Source of the DNA: Betaproteobacteria bacterium
GTDB taxonomy: Bacteria > Pseudomonadota > Gammaproteobacteria > Burkholderiales > JAEUOS01
Direction of reading: 5' to 3'
Length of the DNA stretch: 64,000 nt
NCBI GenBank assembly: GCA_028292405.1
Contig: JAQGMJ010000005.1
Location: 1-64,000, forward strand
Positions 13,634 through 22,983 of the stretch are shown piece after piece. Under the pieces are notes generated by a model. The model was not told where the DNA came from. It saw nothing but the letters and a program-made list of their open reading frames with translations, and did not search any database. A program made the position numbers and the translations under genes. Every line of letters starts with the position of its first letter. The stretch's first letter is position 1.

Positions 13634-14887
13634 CTAAAGTCCCATCACGCCACGGTAGTAGTCGTAGAAGCCGCGGATGACGCCTTCGGTGACCATGTGC
13701 GGCTCGTCTTTCCAGTCGCGGCCGCCCATTTCCATCACGCCTTCGTGCTGGGTGTAGGGGCGGATGCCGTCTTGCGAGAATTTCATGACTTCGGAGTCGT
13801 CCATGGAGACGTAGCCGGAGGGGCCCATGAGGTTGGCCTGGCGCAGGCGCTTCATGCGCAGTTCGGCGGGCTCGCCCTTGTAGCCGAAGTAGGTCCAGGC
13901 GAGTTCGAAGGATTCGGGACCGCGGGTGATGAGCTGGCGCATGGCGAGGGTGTTGCTCTGCTGCTGGATGATGATGTTGGGCCAGAGCGTGGTCATGACG
14001 ACGGTGAATTCGGGGAACTCGCGCTCGGGCTGCAGCAGCAGGGGGTCGATAAGCTTGAGTTGCTGGAAGGACTTCATGTCCTGCACATCTCCCTCGCTGG
14101 CCACCGCCGCTTTCCAGGAGATGAGGGCGCCGTGGCGGCCGGTGGCGTCCATGCGCACGGAGCTGGGCTGGTCGGCGCGGAAGAGACCGAAGCTGACGAG
14201 GAAGACGTGCAGCAGGGTGGCGTGGTAGGGGTCCTTGATGTTTTCGAACATCAGCTTCCAGTTGGCGGGGATGAGTTGCCGTTGATACCCGAGCACTTCG
14301 AGTTCGCGGCCGTCGAAGACGCGGTCGTAGAGGGGCAGGATGGAGGCGCCGAGGTAGTCGGCGAAGGGCTCCATGTCGTCGGCAAAGGAGGCGAAGACGG
14401 CGCCGTTGCGCTCGGCGACTTTCAGTTTGCGCAGGCCGTGTTCTTCGCGCTTGAAGTCGGCGGGCATGCCGCCCTGTTTTTTCACCCCGCGCATGAAGGG
14501 CACGCCGATCAGGTCGCCCTTCATGTTGTAGGTCCACTGGTGGTAGGGGCACATGAACTCTTTGGCGTTGCCCAGGTGCTTCTGGCAGAACTGCACGCCG
14601 CGGTGAGCGCAGCGGTTTTCGAAACAGTGGATGCCGCCGTCGGCCTCGCGCGTGACCACCACGGGCTTTTCGCCGATGAAGGTGCGCTTGTAGTCGCCGG
14701 CATTCGGGATCTCGGCGGCGAGGCAGACGTAGTTCCAGGAGCGGCCGCCAAATATAAGTTGCTGTTCCCTGGCGTAGATGGCGGGGTCGGTGTAGGCCCA
14801 GTAGGGGATGCGCGAGTTGCCTTCGGCGGGCCAGGCGCGGTCTGGCGGTGCGGGGATTGTCCGGGGTATTGTCTCAGGTGCGTTCAT
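13634..14887 (-). CDS. Rieske ring-hydroxylating dioxygenase alpha (large) subunit
   Basis: 417 aa. The N-terminal Rieske domain has CAHRGVQFC and CPYHQWTYN. The catalytic domain has the mononuclear-iron site NIKDPYHATLLH at about residue 215-226. The length and the ferredoxin partner place it among multicomponent aromatic dioxygenases of the anthranilate/salicylate/biphenyl type; the substrate cannot be fixed. Together with the beta subunit and ferredoxin it would add O2 to an aromatic acid using NADH electrons passed through an unlinked reductase. It is divergent from a Bug receptor gene over a 163-bp region with an inverted repeat that could bind a regulator. Confidence 0.93.
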   Translation of the reverse strand: MNAPETIPRTIPAPPDRAWPAEGNSRIPYWAYTDPAIYAREQQLIFGGRSWNYVCLAAEIPNAGDYKRTFIGEKPVVVTREADGGIHCFENRCAHRGVQFCQKHLGNAKEFMCPYHQWTYNMKGDLIGVPFMRGVKKQGGMPADFKREEHGLRKLKVAERNGAVFASFADDMEPFADYLGASILPLYDRVFDGRELEVLGYQRQLIPANWKLMFENIKDPYHATLLHVFLVSFGLFRADQPSSVRMDATGRHGALISWKAAVASEGDVQDMKSFQQLKLIDPLLLQPEREFPEFTVVMTTLWPNIIIQQQSNTLAMRQLITRGPESFELAWTYFGYKGEPAELRMKRLRQANLMGPSGYVSMDDSEVMKFSQDGIRPYTQHEGVMEMGGRDWKDEPHMVTEGVIRGFYDYYRGVMGL

Positions 14888-14946
14888 GGTGTCCGCCTCG
14901 GTGGGGCGCGATCAAATGGTCGCATCATCCTAGCTCGCCACCGTAC

Positions 14947-14966
14947 ATTGATCAAGCTGGATCAAT
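14947..14966. promoter_or_regulatory. Inverted repeat in the divergent dioxygenase/Bug promoter region
   Basis: ATTGATC and GATCAAT are perfect complements separated by six bases. A second, shorter one (CTGAT/ATCAG) follows at 14969-14983. Their location between divergent genes suggests operator sites; no regulator gene is adjacent. Confidence 0.5.
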
Positions 14967-15050
14967 CGCTGATGCGGGATCAGCGGCGCCCCGCTATACT
15001 GCCCGCGCAGCACCAAAACCCAAACCCCGTCAAAGACACGGAGGAGACAA

Positions 15051-16046
15051 ATGCATAGAGGCTACAACAAGGTGCCGGCCCGTGGGCTGCGCCGCTTGCT
15101 CGCCGCCGCGACTCTCATCGCTGCCGGCCTGCCCGGCGTGAGCGGGGCTGCATATCCCGATCAACCAATCAACATGATCATCGCCTATGCGCCGGGCGGG
15201 GGTACGGACATCATCGCGCGCAGCCTGATTCCCTTCATGGAAAAACATCTGGAGGGGGCGCATTTCATCGTGCAAAACCGGCCGGGGGCGGGCGGGGACA
15301 TCGGTTTCGGGGCGATTGCGGCCGCCGCGCCGGACGGTTACACCATCGGCTTCATCAACACGCCGCCGGTGATCACCGTGCCGATCGAGCGCAAGACGAC
15401 GTGGACGGTGCAAAGCTACGACCTGCTGGGCAACGTGGTGGACGACCCCGGCACTTTCTGCGTGCATAACGACAGCCCGATCAAGACGCTGGCCGAGCTG
15501 GCGGCGTACAGCAAGGCGAACCCGGGCAAGGTGACCGTGGGCACCACCGGCGTCGGCTCGGACGACCACCTGGCGATGCTGATGTTCGAGCGCGCCGCCG
15601 GGGTGAAGATGAGCCACATCCCGTTCAAGGGCAGCTCCGACACGCGCACCGCCATCATGGGCCAGCACATCGTGGTGGCGGCGATCAACGTCGGCGAGGC
15701 GCTGCAGTATGTGAAGGGCGGCTCGCCGATCCGCTGCCTCGGGCAGATGACGGCCAAGCGCATCAGCATGGCGGCGGACTGGCCGACCTTCCGCGAGCAG
15801 GGCTACAACTTCGAAATGGCTTCTTTACGGGGTCTCGTTGCGCCCAAGGGCCTGCCGCCGGCGGTGCGCGAAAAGCTGGTGCAGGCGATCGACAAGGCGG
15901 TGGCCGACCCGGCCTTCAAGCTGGCCGCGGAAAAGGCTTATGCGCCGGTGCGCTACCTCGGGCCGGCGGCGTATGACGCGGAGCTGAAGGCGGGCGACAC
16001 CATGTTCCGGCAGTTGTGGAAAGAGATTCCGTGGACCGACAAGTAG
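15051..16046 (+). CDS. Bug/TctC-family periplasmic solute-binding protein (1 of 10)
   Basis: 331 aa with a signal peptide of about 32 residues ending near VSGAAYPD. Family hallmarks are IIAYAPGGGTDIIARSL, QNRPGAGGDIGFGAIAAAAPDGY and SHIPFKGSSDTRTAIMG. Bug proteins bind carboxylates or small polar compounds for tripartite tricarboxylate transporters. AGGAG precedes the ATG. It is divergent from the Rieske dioxygenase operon and upstream of the D-aminoacylase-like gene, suggesting uptake of that pathway's substrate. A Cys near the middle (TFCVHND) is unusual but not diagnostic. Confidence 0.92.
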   Translation: MHRGYNKVPARGLRRLLAAATLIAAGLPGVSGAAYPDQPINMIIAYAPGGGTDIIARSLIPFMEKHLEGAHFIVQNRPGAGGDIGFGAIAAAAPDGYTIGFINTPPVITVPIERKTTWTVQSYDLLGNVVDDPGTFCVHNDSPIKTLAELAAYSKANPGKVTVGTTGVGSDDHLAMLMFERAAGVKMSHIPFKGSSDTRTAIMGQHIVVAAINVGEALQYVKGGSPIRCLGQMTAKRISMAADWPTFREQGYNFEMASLRGLVAPKGLPPAVREKLVQAIDKAVADPAFKLAAEKAYAPVRYLGPAAYDAELKAGDTMFRQLWKEIPWTDK

Positions 16047-16189
16047 GGCGTTGGGACCTCGGGAAAATGTTCCCGCCTGCCGCATGCCGCCGGCGAAGCT
16101 ATCCCCGAGGCTTACCGTAAAGCCGCGGCCGCGAGCTCTTGCTCCCGGCCCGTTAGATAGATCAGAAGAGTTTGTCCCAGGAGCAAGAG

Positions 16190-17893
16190 ATGCATGAGTT
16201 GTTGATCAAAGGCGGCACCATTGTCGATGGCACCGGCGCGCCGGCGTATACCGGCGATGTGGCTGTCAGCGATGGGCGCATTACCGAGGTGGGCAAGGTC
16301 GGCGGTGACGCGAAGCGCACGGTGGACGCCGACGGCCTGCTGGTGGCGCCGGGCTGGGTGGACATCCACACGCACTACGACGGCCAGGCGAGCTGGGACC
16401 CATACATGACGCCCTCGTCGTGGCATGGCGTGACCACGGCCATCATGGGCAATTGCGGCGTCGGCTTCGCGCCGGCGCGCGCCGAGCAGCGGCAGTGGAT
16501 GATCGAGCTGATGGAGGGCGTGGAAGACATTCCCGGCGCGGTGCTCTCCGAGGGCATGCGCTGGGAGTGGGAGAGCTTTCCGGAATACCTCGACGCACTG
16601 GCGAAGACGCCGCGCGTGATGGACATCGGCGCGCAAGTGCCGCACGGCGCGCTGCGGGTGTTCGTGATGGGCGAGCGCGGGGCGGCGCGCGAAGTCGCCA
16701 ATGAGGACGACATGCGGGCGATGGCGGAGATCGCGCGGGAGGCGGTGGCCGCCGGCGCCTTCGGCTTCACCTCCTCGCGCACCATGGTCCATCGCACGTC
16801 GCGCGGCGCGGCGGTGCCCAGCCTCGGCGCGGCGGCGCGCGAGCTGGCGACCATCGGCCGCGCGGTCGGCAGCACCGGCAAGGGGGTGATGCAGCTGATC
16901 TCGGATTTCGACGACATCGAGGCGGAGTTCTCGCTGATCCGCGAAGTGGCCGCCGCCAGCGGCCGCCCGCTCTCCTTCACGCTCCTGCAGCACGACTTTT
17001 TGCCGGAGCGCTGGCGCGAGGTGATGCGCCGCGTCGACACCGCGCGCGAGCAGAAGCTGGACATCAAGGCGCAAGTGGCATGCCGGGCGATCGGCATGAT
17101 CCACGGGCTGGAGTGCTCGATGCATCCCTTCTTCCTCGCGCCTTCCTACGTGGCGATCGCGCAGCGCCCGCTGCCGGAGCGGGTGACGCGCATGCGCGAC
17201 CCGGAGGTGCGCGCGCGCATCTTGCGCGAGGCGGCGGTGCCGCCGGAAAACCAGCGCCTGAACATCATCACCCAGCACTTCCACAAGCAGTTCCCGATCA
17301 ACGGCGCGGCGGACTACGAGCCGAAGCCGGAGGACAGCATCGCCGGCATCGCGCAGCGCCTGGGCAAGCCGGCGGCGGAGGTGGCCTACGACATGCTGCT
17401 GGAGGAAGAGGGCTGCAAAAAGTTCTACTTCCCCCTCTACAACTACAGCGACTCCGACCTCGAAGTGGTGCGCGAGATGATGAGCCACCCCGCGACCCTG
17501 CTGGGCCTGGGCGACGCGGGCGCGCATTGCGGCTACATCTGCGATGCGAGCTACCCGACTTATCTGATCAAACACTGGGCGCGCGACCGCACGCGCGGTC
17601 CCAAATTGGGTCTCGAGTTCCTCGTGCATGCGCAGACCCAGCGCAACGCGCGGGCGATGGGCCTCAACGACCGCGGCGCGCTCACGCACGGCATGAAGGC
17701 CGACATCAACCTGATCGACTACGCCCGCCTCGACCTGACGCCGCCGGAAATGATCTACGACCTGCCCGCCGGCGGGCGCCGCCTGGTACAGCGGGGCGTG
17801 GGCTATGAAGCCACCTTCGTCTCCGGTGAGATGGTGGCCCAAGAGGGCCGCGCCACCGGGGCGCTGCCGGGGCGCCTGGTGCGTTCCCGCTAG
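16190..17893 (+). CDS. N-acyl-D-amino-acid deacylase family amidohydrolase
   Basis: 567 aa. The N-terminal composite domain begins LLIKGGTIVDGTGAP. The metal site DIHTHYDGQASWDP is followed by NCGVGFAPA, typical of D-aminoacylases. A later GDAGAHCGYICD carries the catalytic Asp region, and the C-terminus returns to the beta domain (LTHGMKADINLIDY). The family hydrolyses N-acyl-D-amino acids or related cyclic amides with one or two zinc ions. ATG 16190 is chosen for AGGAG seven bases upstream; an in-frame TTG lies 18 bp earlier. It is downstream of a Bug receptor and may act on its ligand. Confidence 0.88.
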   Translation: MHELLIKGGTIVDGTGAPAYTGDVAVSDGRITEVGKVGGDAKRTVDADGLLVAPGWVDIHTHYDGQASWDPYMTPSSWHGVTTAIMGNCGVGFAPARAEQRQWMIELMEGVEDIPGAVLSEGMRWEWESFPEYLDALAKTPRVMDIGAQVPHGALRVFVMGERGAAREVANEDDMRAMAEIAREAVAAGAFGFTSSRTMVHRTSRGAAVPSLGAAARELATIGRAVGSTGKGVMQLISDFDDIEAEFSLIREVAAASGRPLSFTLLQHDFLPERWREVMRRVDTAREQKLDIKAQVACRAIGMIHGLECSMHPFFLAPSYVAIAQRPLPERVTRMRDPEVRARILREAAVPPENQRLNIITQHFHKQFPINGAADYEPKPEDSIAGIAQRLGKPAAEVAYDMLLEEEGCKKFYFPLYNYSDSDLEVVREMMSHPATLLGLGDAGAHCGYICDASYPTYLIKHWARDRTRGPKLGLEFLVHAQTQRNARAMGLNDRGALTHGMKADINLIDYARLDLTPPEMIYDLPAGGRRLVQRGVGYEATFVSGEMVAQEGRATGALPGRLVRSR

Positions 17894-18047
17894 CAGCGCA
17901 CAGGCGGCAGCGCAGCGGTAGCGGACGCCGCGCGCGCTGCTCGACCTGCGGGTGGAGGTGAGCGGCCCAGCGGACCATTGCCCGCCGCCCGGCGCCATAG
18001 AGCAGCGCACCCTGCAGCGCACGACGCCTGAGCGGCGACCGCGCGTC

Positions 18048-19349
18048 TTACGCGGTCAGCTCGAGAATATCGAAGCCGGTGTAGCGGTCCACCATGTAGA
18101 TGCGCTGGCGGTCGTCGACGAATACGTCGTTGGTCTGCGGCGCGGCGCGGCCGGCGGCCGGCTCGGGAATGAACCAGCCGATTTCCTGCGGCGCGGCGGG
18201 ATCGGCCACATCGACCACGCGCAGGCCGCCGGCGAACCAGGTGCAGAACACCAGCGTGCCGCAGCGTTGCTCCTGGAACTGGTGGGCGCCGAAGCGCCCG
18301 GGCGTGGCGCGGGCCCAGGGCGAATCGAGTTCGCTGACTTCGAAAATGGAAAGCGGCTTGATATTGGCCGTGTCGGTGACGTCGAACACCCACAGGCAGC
18401 CGTGCGGGCGGCCGCGGCGGCGCGCGACTTCTTCCGCATCATGCGCGTGGTCTTCCTCGTCGATGGCCACGGCGATGCGCCGGCCGTTGATCTTGTCCAC
18501 CAGCGGCATGAAGGTGTGCGAGGGCTCGGGGAAGGGCGGGTGGTAGTTGTAGGTGCCCAGGGTCTTGGGGTTCTTGATGTCCTTGACGTCGATCACGCCG
18601 ACGCCGCCGTGCCACAGGCCCGCCCAGAGTTCGTCGCCATAGCGCAGCGCGTGGTGCAGGCGGTTGCGGCGTCCCGACCAGTTCGGCTTTTCGCCGGCCG
18701 CAGTGTGCTGGCCGGGCATCCACCAGCGTGAAACTTCCTCGACCTTGGCCGGATTGCGCACGTCGTAGATCACCAGAATGTTGCCGATGTAGCCTTCCAT
18801 CTCGGTGGAGATGTAGGCGTAGTTTTCATCCACGTCGAAGCGGTGCACGCCGATGCCGCCGGTCTTTTGATACGTAATGAGCTTGGGGTTCTTGCGGTCC
18901 TTGATATCGTAGATCTTGAAGCCGCCGCCCTGGTAGGGCTTCTTCTGCGCGGCTTCGACCAGGGGGATGTCGGACTCTTTTACATTGAGGCGGGCAGCGA
19001 GTTCGGCATGCGTGGGGTCGCGCCCCAGTTCGGCAACGAGCCTGGCTTTGACGCGCGGCAACTCGTCGGCGCGGCGGCCGATCGGCGTCATGTTGCGTTC
19101 GCTATTGACGTACAGCAGGTCACCGACCACGCGCGCCTTGTGGCTGTGCGACTCCGGGTCGTCGAGGGTGATCTGCGCGATCACCTTGGGGTCGCGCGGG
19201 TCCGACACATCCAGGATCGAGGTGCCGAGCTGCGCCTTGTTCGGGATGTGGCCGACATAGGCGTAGTCGCCGCCGACGCTGACCTGGCCGGCGCCGGGCA
19301 GCTCTATACGTGAAATGGGTTTTACGTTATGGCAAAGCTGGTGTTCCAT
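18048..19349 (-). CDS. LVIVD-repeat beta-propeller protein with a sigma-region-3-like insertion
   Basis: 433 aa, no signal peptide seen. Repeats of the type xxYAYVG...ILDVSDPRDPKVIAQ, YISTEMEGYIGNILVIYDVRNPAKV and GVGVIDVKDIKNPKTLGTY indicate a beta-propeller of the LVIVD family, whose function is unknown. Between blades, residues about 95-135 (ELPRVKARLVAELGRDPTHA, then ELAARLNVKESDIPL) look like the helix-turn-helix of sigma-70 region 3 rather than a propeller. The gene follows a Bug receptor by 21 bp on the same strand, so it may be a periplasmic or cytosolic partner in the same pathway. The C-terminus ends QRIYMVDRYTGFDILELTA. Confidence 0.8.
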   Translation of the reverse strand: MEHQLCHNVKPISRIELPGAGQVSVGGDYAYVGHIPNKAQLGTSILDVSDPRDPKVIAQITLDDPESHSHKARVVGDLLYVNSERNMTPIGRRADELPRVKARLVAELGRDPTHAELAARLNVKESDIPLVEAAQKKPYQGGGFKIYDIKDRKNPKLITYQKTGGIGVHRFDVDENYAYISTEMEGYIGNILVIYDVRNPAKVEEVSRWWMPGQHTAAGEKPNWSGRRNRLHHALRYGDELWAGLWHGGVGVIDVKDIKNPKTLGTYNYHPPFPEPSHTFMPLVDKINGRRIAVAIDEEDHAHDAEEVARRRGRPHGCLWVFDVTDTANIKPLSIFEVSELDSPWARATPGRFGAHQFQEQRCGTLVFCTWFAGGLRVVDVADPAAPQEIGWFIPEPAAGRAAPQTNDVFVDDRQRIYMVDRYTGFDILELTA

Positions 19350-19370
19350 GATGACTTCCTGTATTCGGCT

Positions 19371-20330
19371 TTAATCAATGCGTGCGCCGGACTCGCGCAC
19401 CACCTTGGTCCAGCGCGGAATCTCGACCTTGATGTAGTCGGCAAACGCCTGCGGCGTGCCGGGCGCGGGCTCCACGCCCAGGGTCTTGAACTGGCCCCGA
19501 ATGTCCGCCGAGTTCAGCGCGCGCTGCAACTCGTCGTGGACGCGCGTGACCACCGCCGGCGGCGTGCCGGCGGGCACGACGATGCCGTGCCAGGTGACGG
19601 CCTCGAAGCTGGGCACGCCGGCCTCGACCATGGTCGGCACCGCCGGCAACTCGCCCAGACGCTTGAGCGAGGTGACGGCCAGCGCGCGCACGCGGCTGGT
19701 CTTGATGAAAGGCATCACCGAGGCGGAGGTGGCGAACATCATCTGCACCTGGCCGGCGATCACATCCGTCAGCGCGGGCTGCGCGCCCTTGTAAGGCACA
19801 TGGACGATGTCGATGCCGGCGGAGGTCTTGAACAACTGCCCCGCCAGGTGCGCCGCCGCGCCCGCGCCGGAGGAGGCGAAGTTGAGCTGGCCGGGCTTGG
19901 CGCGCGCCAGCTCGATCAACTCCTTCACCGATTGCGCCGGCACATTGTTGTTGACCACCAGGATGTTCGGCTGGGTGGCCACCAGGCCCACCGGCGCGAA
20001 ATCCTTGACCGGATCAAACGGCAGCTTGCTATAGAGCGCAGCGTTGGTGGCGAGGATGCTGTTGTTGCCCAGCAGCCAGGTATAGCCGTCCGGCGCGCTC
20101 TTGGCGACGACTTCACCGGCGGTGTTGCCGCCGGCACCGGGGCGGTTGTCGACCACGATTGCCTGTTTCAGTGTCTCGGCCATCTTTTGGCCAAGGGCGC
20201 GCGCCAGTACATCGCTGGGGCCGCCGGCGGTGAAGCCGACGACAAAGTGGATCGGCCGTTCGGGCCAGGCTTGCGCCTGCGCGTGACCCCAGAGTACCAG
20301 CGCCAGGATGGCAAACACTCGTTGCAGCAT
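19371..20330 (-). CDS. Bug/TctC-family solute-binding protein (2 of 10)
   Basis: 319 aa. Signal peptide to about residue 20 (LVLWGHAQAQAWPERPIH). The binding-site segments FTAGGPSDVLARALGQK, VVDNRPGAGGNTAGEVVAKS and VHVPYKGAQPALTDVIAGQV are intact. First gene of a two-gene unit with the LVIVD-repeat protein. Ligand unknown. Confidence 0.92.
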   Translation of the reverse strand: MLQRVFAILALVLWGHAQAQAWPERPIHFVVGFTAGGPSDVLARALGQKMAETLKQAIVVDNRPGAGGNTAGEVVAKSAPDGYTWLLGNNSILATNAALYSKLPFDPVKDFAPVGLVATQPNILVVNNNVPAQSVKELIELARAKPGQLNFASSGAGAAAHLAGQLFKTSAGIDIVHVPYKGAQPALTDVIAGQVQMMFATSASVMPFIKTSRVRALAVTSLKRLGELPAVPTMVEAGVPSFEAVTWHGIVVPAGTPPAVVTRVHDELQRALNSADIRGQFKTLGVEPAPGTPQAFADYIKVEIPRWTKVVRESGARID

Positions 20331-20493
20331 TGATCCGACTCCCGCCTGAAAAGGCAGGCACTATAGCCCCAAAGCGCGCCGCCACACAGGGTGCCGCCGG
20401 CAATTTGGTGGATTACCGGACACGGGCTGCGGCGGGCGCGGGAATTCGATGCATTACCGCGCGGCGCAATCCCTCACGGCTGTTACGCCCGGT

Positions 20494-21606
20494 CTAGGCG
20501 GGAATGCCGGGGATGAAACGCCGCGCGTTGCCGCTGTAGATGGCGCGCAAGGTGGAGTCGCCCAGGCCGAGCTGGCGCAGCGCCGCCACCTGGGTGTCGA
20601 TTGGCACATAGGGATAGTCGCTGCCGAAAGTCACTTGCGACTCCGGCACCAGTTTCAACAGCGCGGCCATCGGCGCAGGGTGGGTGGCATTCGCCGTGTC
20701 GTAGTACAGGCGCTTCAATTCGGCCTCAACGCCGTCGGGCGCGAACTGGTCGACATTCTTCGCCGTGCCGTGGAAATAGTTGATGCGCCCGGCGAGCATC
20801 GGGATGGTGCCGCCGGCGTGGGAGAACAGCCACTTGATGTCGCGATAGCGCGCGAAGCTGCCGGAGAGCAGCAGGCTGACCACCGCGCGGGTGGTGTCGT
20901 GCGGCACTTCGATCACCGCCGGGAAGGTGCCCACCGAGAGGCGCCCGCAGCAGTTGGCCACCAGCGGGTGGAAATAGACCACCGCCTTGCGGCGGTTCAG
21001 TTCTTCGAAGATGGGTTTGTAGAACGCATCGCCCGGCCACTTGTCGCCGTAATTGGTCTGCAGGCCGACGCCTTGTGCCTTCAGGGTGTCGAAGGCATAG
21101 GCGATTTCCTTGAGGCTGGCTTCGACATCGACCATCGGCAGGGTGGCAAAGAGGCCGAAGCGCCCGGGAAAGTCGCGCACCATGCCCGCGCCATACTCGT
21201 TGCAGGAGCGCGCCATGCGCGCGGCCTGCTCGACGCCGGCGTCGAACCAGACGCCGGGGGTGGAAGCCAGCGAGAGCATGGAGGTGCGCACGCCGCCCTT
21301 GTCCATTTCGGCAATGCTGCGCTCGCGGGTCCAGGCCACCTGCTGGGAGAAATGCGGCACCTTGCGCGCGTCTTCCCAGTCCAGCCAGGCCTTTTGATAT
21401 TCGGGGGAATAGAAGTGGTGATGCGTGTCGATCACCCCCGCTGTCGGGCTGGATGAACCGGTGGCGCAGCCGGCGATGCCGGCCGCGCCGAGCGCGCCGA
21501 GCGCCTGCACGAAGCGGCGGCGCGAGGGCATGGGCGCATCGTCAGGACAGCCGCAGTCGATGGCGTGCGCATGCGCATGCGCAGCGGAAAAATTGTGCTG
21601 GGACAT
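20494..21606 (-). CDS. Tat-exported amidohydrolase 2 family protein (ACMSD-like)
   Basis: 370 aa. The N-terminus carries a twin-arginine signal [20 protein letters not shown] with a possible lipobox (IAGC), so it is probably exported folded and perhaps lipid-anchored. The mature part begins [14 protein letters not shown], with the HxH metal pair; [25 protein letters not shown] and TFGSDYPYV supply the later His and Asp ligands. Relatives are decarboxylases or hydrolases of small aromatic acids (ACMSD, 6-methylsalicylate decarboxylase). An exported member is uncommon. Start 21606 has GGAAGAG upstream. It lies alone, divergent from the esterase gene at 21788. Confidence 0.85.
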   Translation of the reverse strand: MSQHNFSAAHAHAHAIDCGCPDDAPMPSRRRFVQALGALGAAGIAGCATGSSSPTAGVIDTHHHFYSPEYQKAWLDWEDARKVPHFSQQVAWTRERSIAEMDKGGVRTSMLSLASTPGVWFDAGVEQAARMARSCNEYGAGMVRDFPGRFGLFATLPMVDVEASLKEIAYAFDTLKAQGVGLQTNYGDKWPGDAFYKPIFEELNRRKAVVYFHPLVANCCGRLSVGTFPAVIEVPHDTTRAVVSLLLSGSFARYRDIKWLFSHAGGTIPMLAGRINYFHGTAKNVDQFAPDGVEAELKRLYYDTANATHPAPMAALLKLVPESQVTFGSDYPYVPIDTQVAALRQLGLGDSTLRAIYSGNARRFIPGIPA

Positions 21607-21787
21607 TTGTCTCTTCCTTCGCGCCTTGGGCGCTTTTAGTTGGCGCGGGCATTGTGTAGACAAGGCTGTGGATTGTCAAATCAGCGCCGTTCGCCAGGCA
21701 AGTAATTCGCGGCCCACGCGATGGCGCTACACTTGCGGCCTGCGCTCAAACCACAGACCGCCGGACAAAAATGAACGGAGACAAGAC

Positions 21788-22843
21788 ATGCAATCACGCT
21801 TCCCCCACGTGCGCACCCTCGGCGCGCTGCTGCTGACCATGGCCGCCGCCGGCTGTGCCGGGCCGAACAACATGAAAGGCCCGCTGGTGCTGAAGGACAT
21901 GGGCTCCTTCCACGTCGGCGGCCGTGAGGTCACCATCAGCGGCAAGCCGGTAAAGGAAGTGCGCTTCACCGCCACCGGCGCGCCGGCCAAGGTGGACCCG
22001 AACGGCGTCTACCAGGTCGAGCAGATGTACGTGCAGTACTTCATTCCGCAAAACCAGCGCGGCGCGTTGCCTATCCTCATGTGGCACGGCGGCGGCCTGA
22101 CCGGCGTCACTTACGAGAGCACGCCGGACGGCCGCCCCGGCTGGCTGAATTACTTTTTGCGCCAGGGCTGGGCGGTGTACAACTCGGACGCCGTCGAGCG
22201 CGGCCGTTCCGGCTTCGCCAGTCCCGACGTGTTCCAGGGCGAACCGGTGTTTCTCACCAAGGCCAACCCGTTCGAGCGCTTTCGCATCGGCCAGGGTCCC
22301 GGCTCCTACGACCCTGATCCAGCGAAGATGAAGGTCAACCCCGGCAGCCAGTTCCCGGTCGAGGCCTACGACAATTTCGCCAAGCAGGGTGTGCCGCGCT
22401 GGCTGACCACCGACGACGCTATCATCCGCGCCTACATCGCGCTGGTGGACAAGGTGTGCCCGTGCATCGTACTGGCGCATTCGCAGGGCGGCCCCTTTGC
22501 CTTCAAGGTGGCGCAGGCGCGGCCGGACACGGTAAAGGCGCTGATCCTCGCCGAGCCCGCCGGCACCGGCGATATGGCGAACGCGGCTGCGCTGAAGAAC
22601 ACGCCCATCCTCACCGTCTACGGCGACTACGTCGACCAGGACGCGCGCTGGCCGGTGATGCGCAAGAGCGTGACCGACGACTTCTACGGCCGCGTGCGCG
22701 CCGCCGGCGGCAAGCCGGAGGTGGTCAACCTGCCGGAACTGGGCATCAAGGGCAATTCGCACATGATGATGATGGACAGGAACAACCTGCAGATTGCCGG
22801 CATCATGCAGGACTGGCTCAAGTCCAAGGGCTTTTACCAATAA
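21788..22843 (+). CDS. Alpha/beta-hydrolase-fold esterase, probable lipoprotein
   Basis: 351 aa. The N-terminus is a lipoprotein signal (LGALLLTMAAAGCAGP). The oxyanion region WHGGGLTG and the nucleophile elbow AHSQGG at about residue 230 are visible; a catalytic His lies near GNSHMMMMD at the C-terminus. The protein would hydrolyse an ester in the periplasm or at the outer membrane. Start 21788 (ATG, GGAG upstream) is far inside a longer open frame. Two Bug receptor genes follow on the same strand, so a role in processing a substrate before uptake is plausible. Confidence 0.85.
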   Translation: MQSRFPHVRTLGALLLTMAAAGCAGPNNMKGPLVLKDMGSFHVGGREVTISGKPVKEVRFTATGAPAKVDPNGVYQVEQMYVQYFIPQNQRGALPILMWHGGGLTGVTYESTPDGRPGWLNYFLRQGWAVYNSDAVERGRSGFASPDVFQGEPVFLTKANPFERFRIGQGPGSYDPDPAKMKVNPGSQFPVEAYDNFAKQGVPRWLTTDDAIIRAYIALVDKVCPCIVLAHSQGGPFAFKVAQARPDTVKALILAEPAGTGDMANAAALKNTPILTVYGDYVDQDARWPVMRKSVTDDFYGRVRAAGGKPEVVNLPELGIKGNSHMMMMDRNNLQIAGIMQDWLKSKGFYQ

Positions 22844-22983
22844 GCCCGGCGCGGGGGCGCGCGCTTATCGCGCGCAAAACTCGCAAGGCGCCGCCCGCGC
22901 GTGAGAAACTAGGCGGACCTCGAACAGCGCGCGGCCCCAGGCGGGCCGCCGCCAAATGTATAGACAAAGCAATGGAGACAACC

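Noticed and set aside
13622-15058. A 478-codon plus-strand frame over the dioxygenase alpha gene
   Set aside because: No domain, unusual Val/Gly/His-rich composition; mirror of the real minus-strand gene.
16112-18022. A 636-codon minus-strand frame over the D-aminoacylase-like gene
   Set aside because: Low-complexity Arg/His-rich product; the plus strand has clear amidohydrolase motifs and a ribosome binding site.
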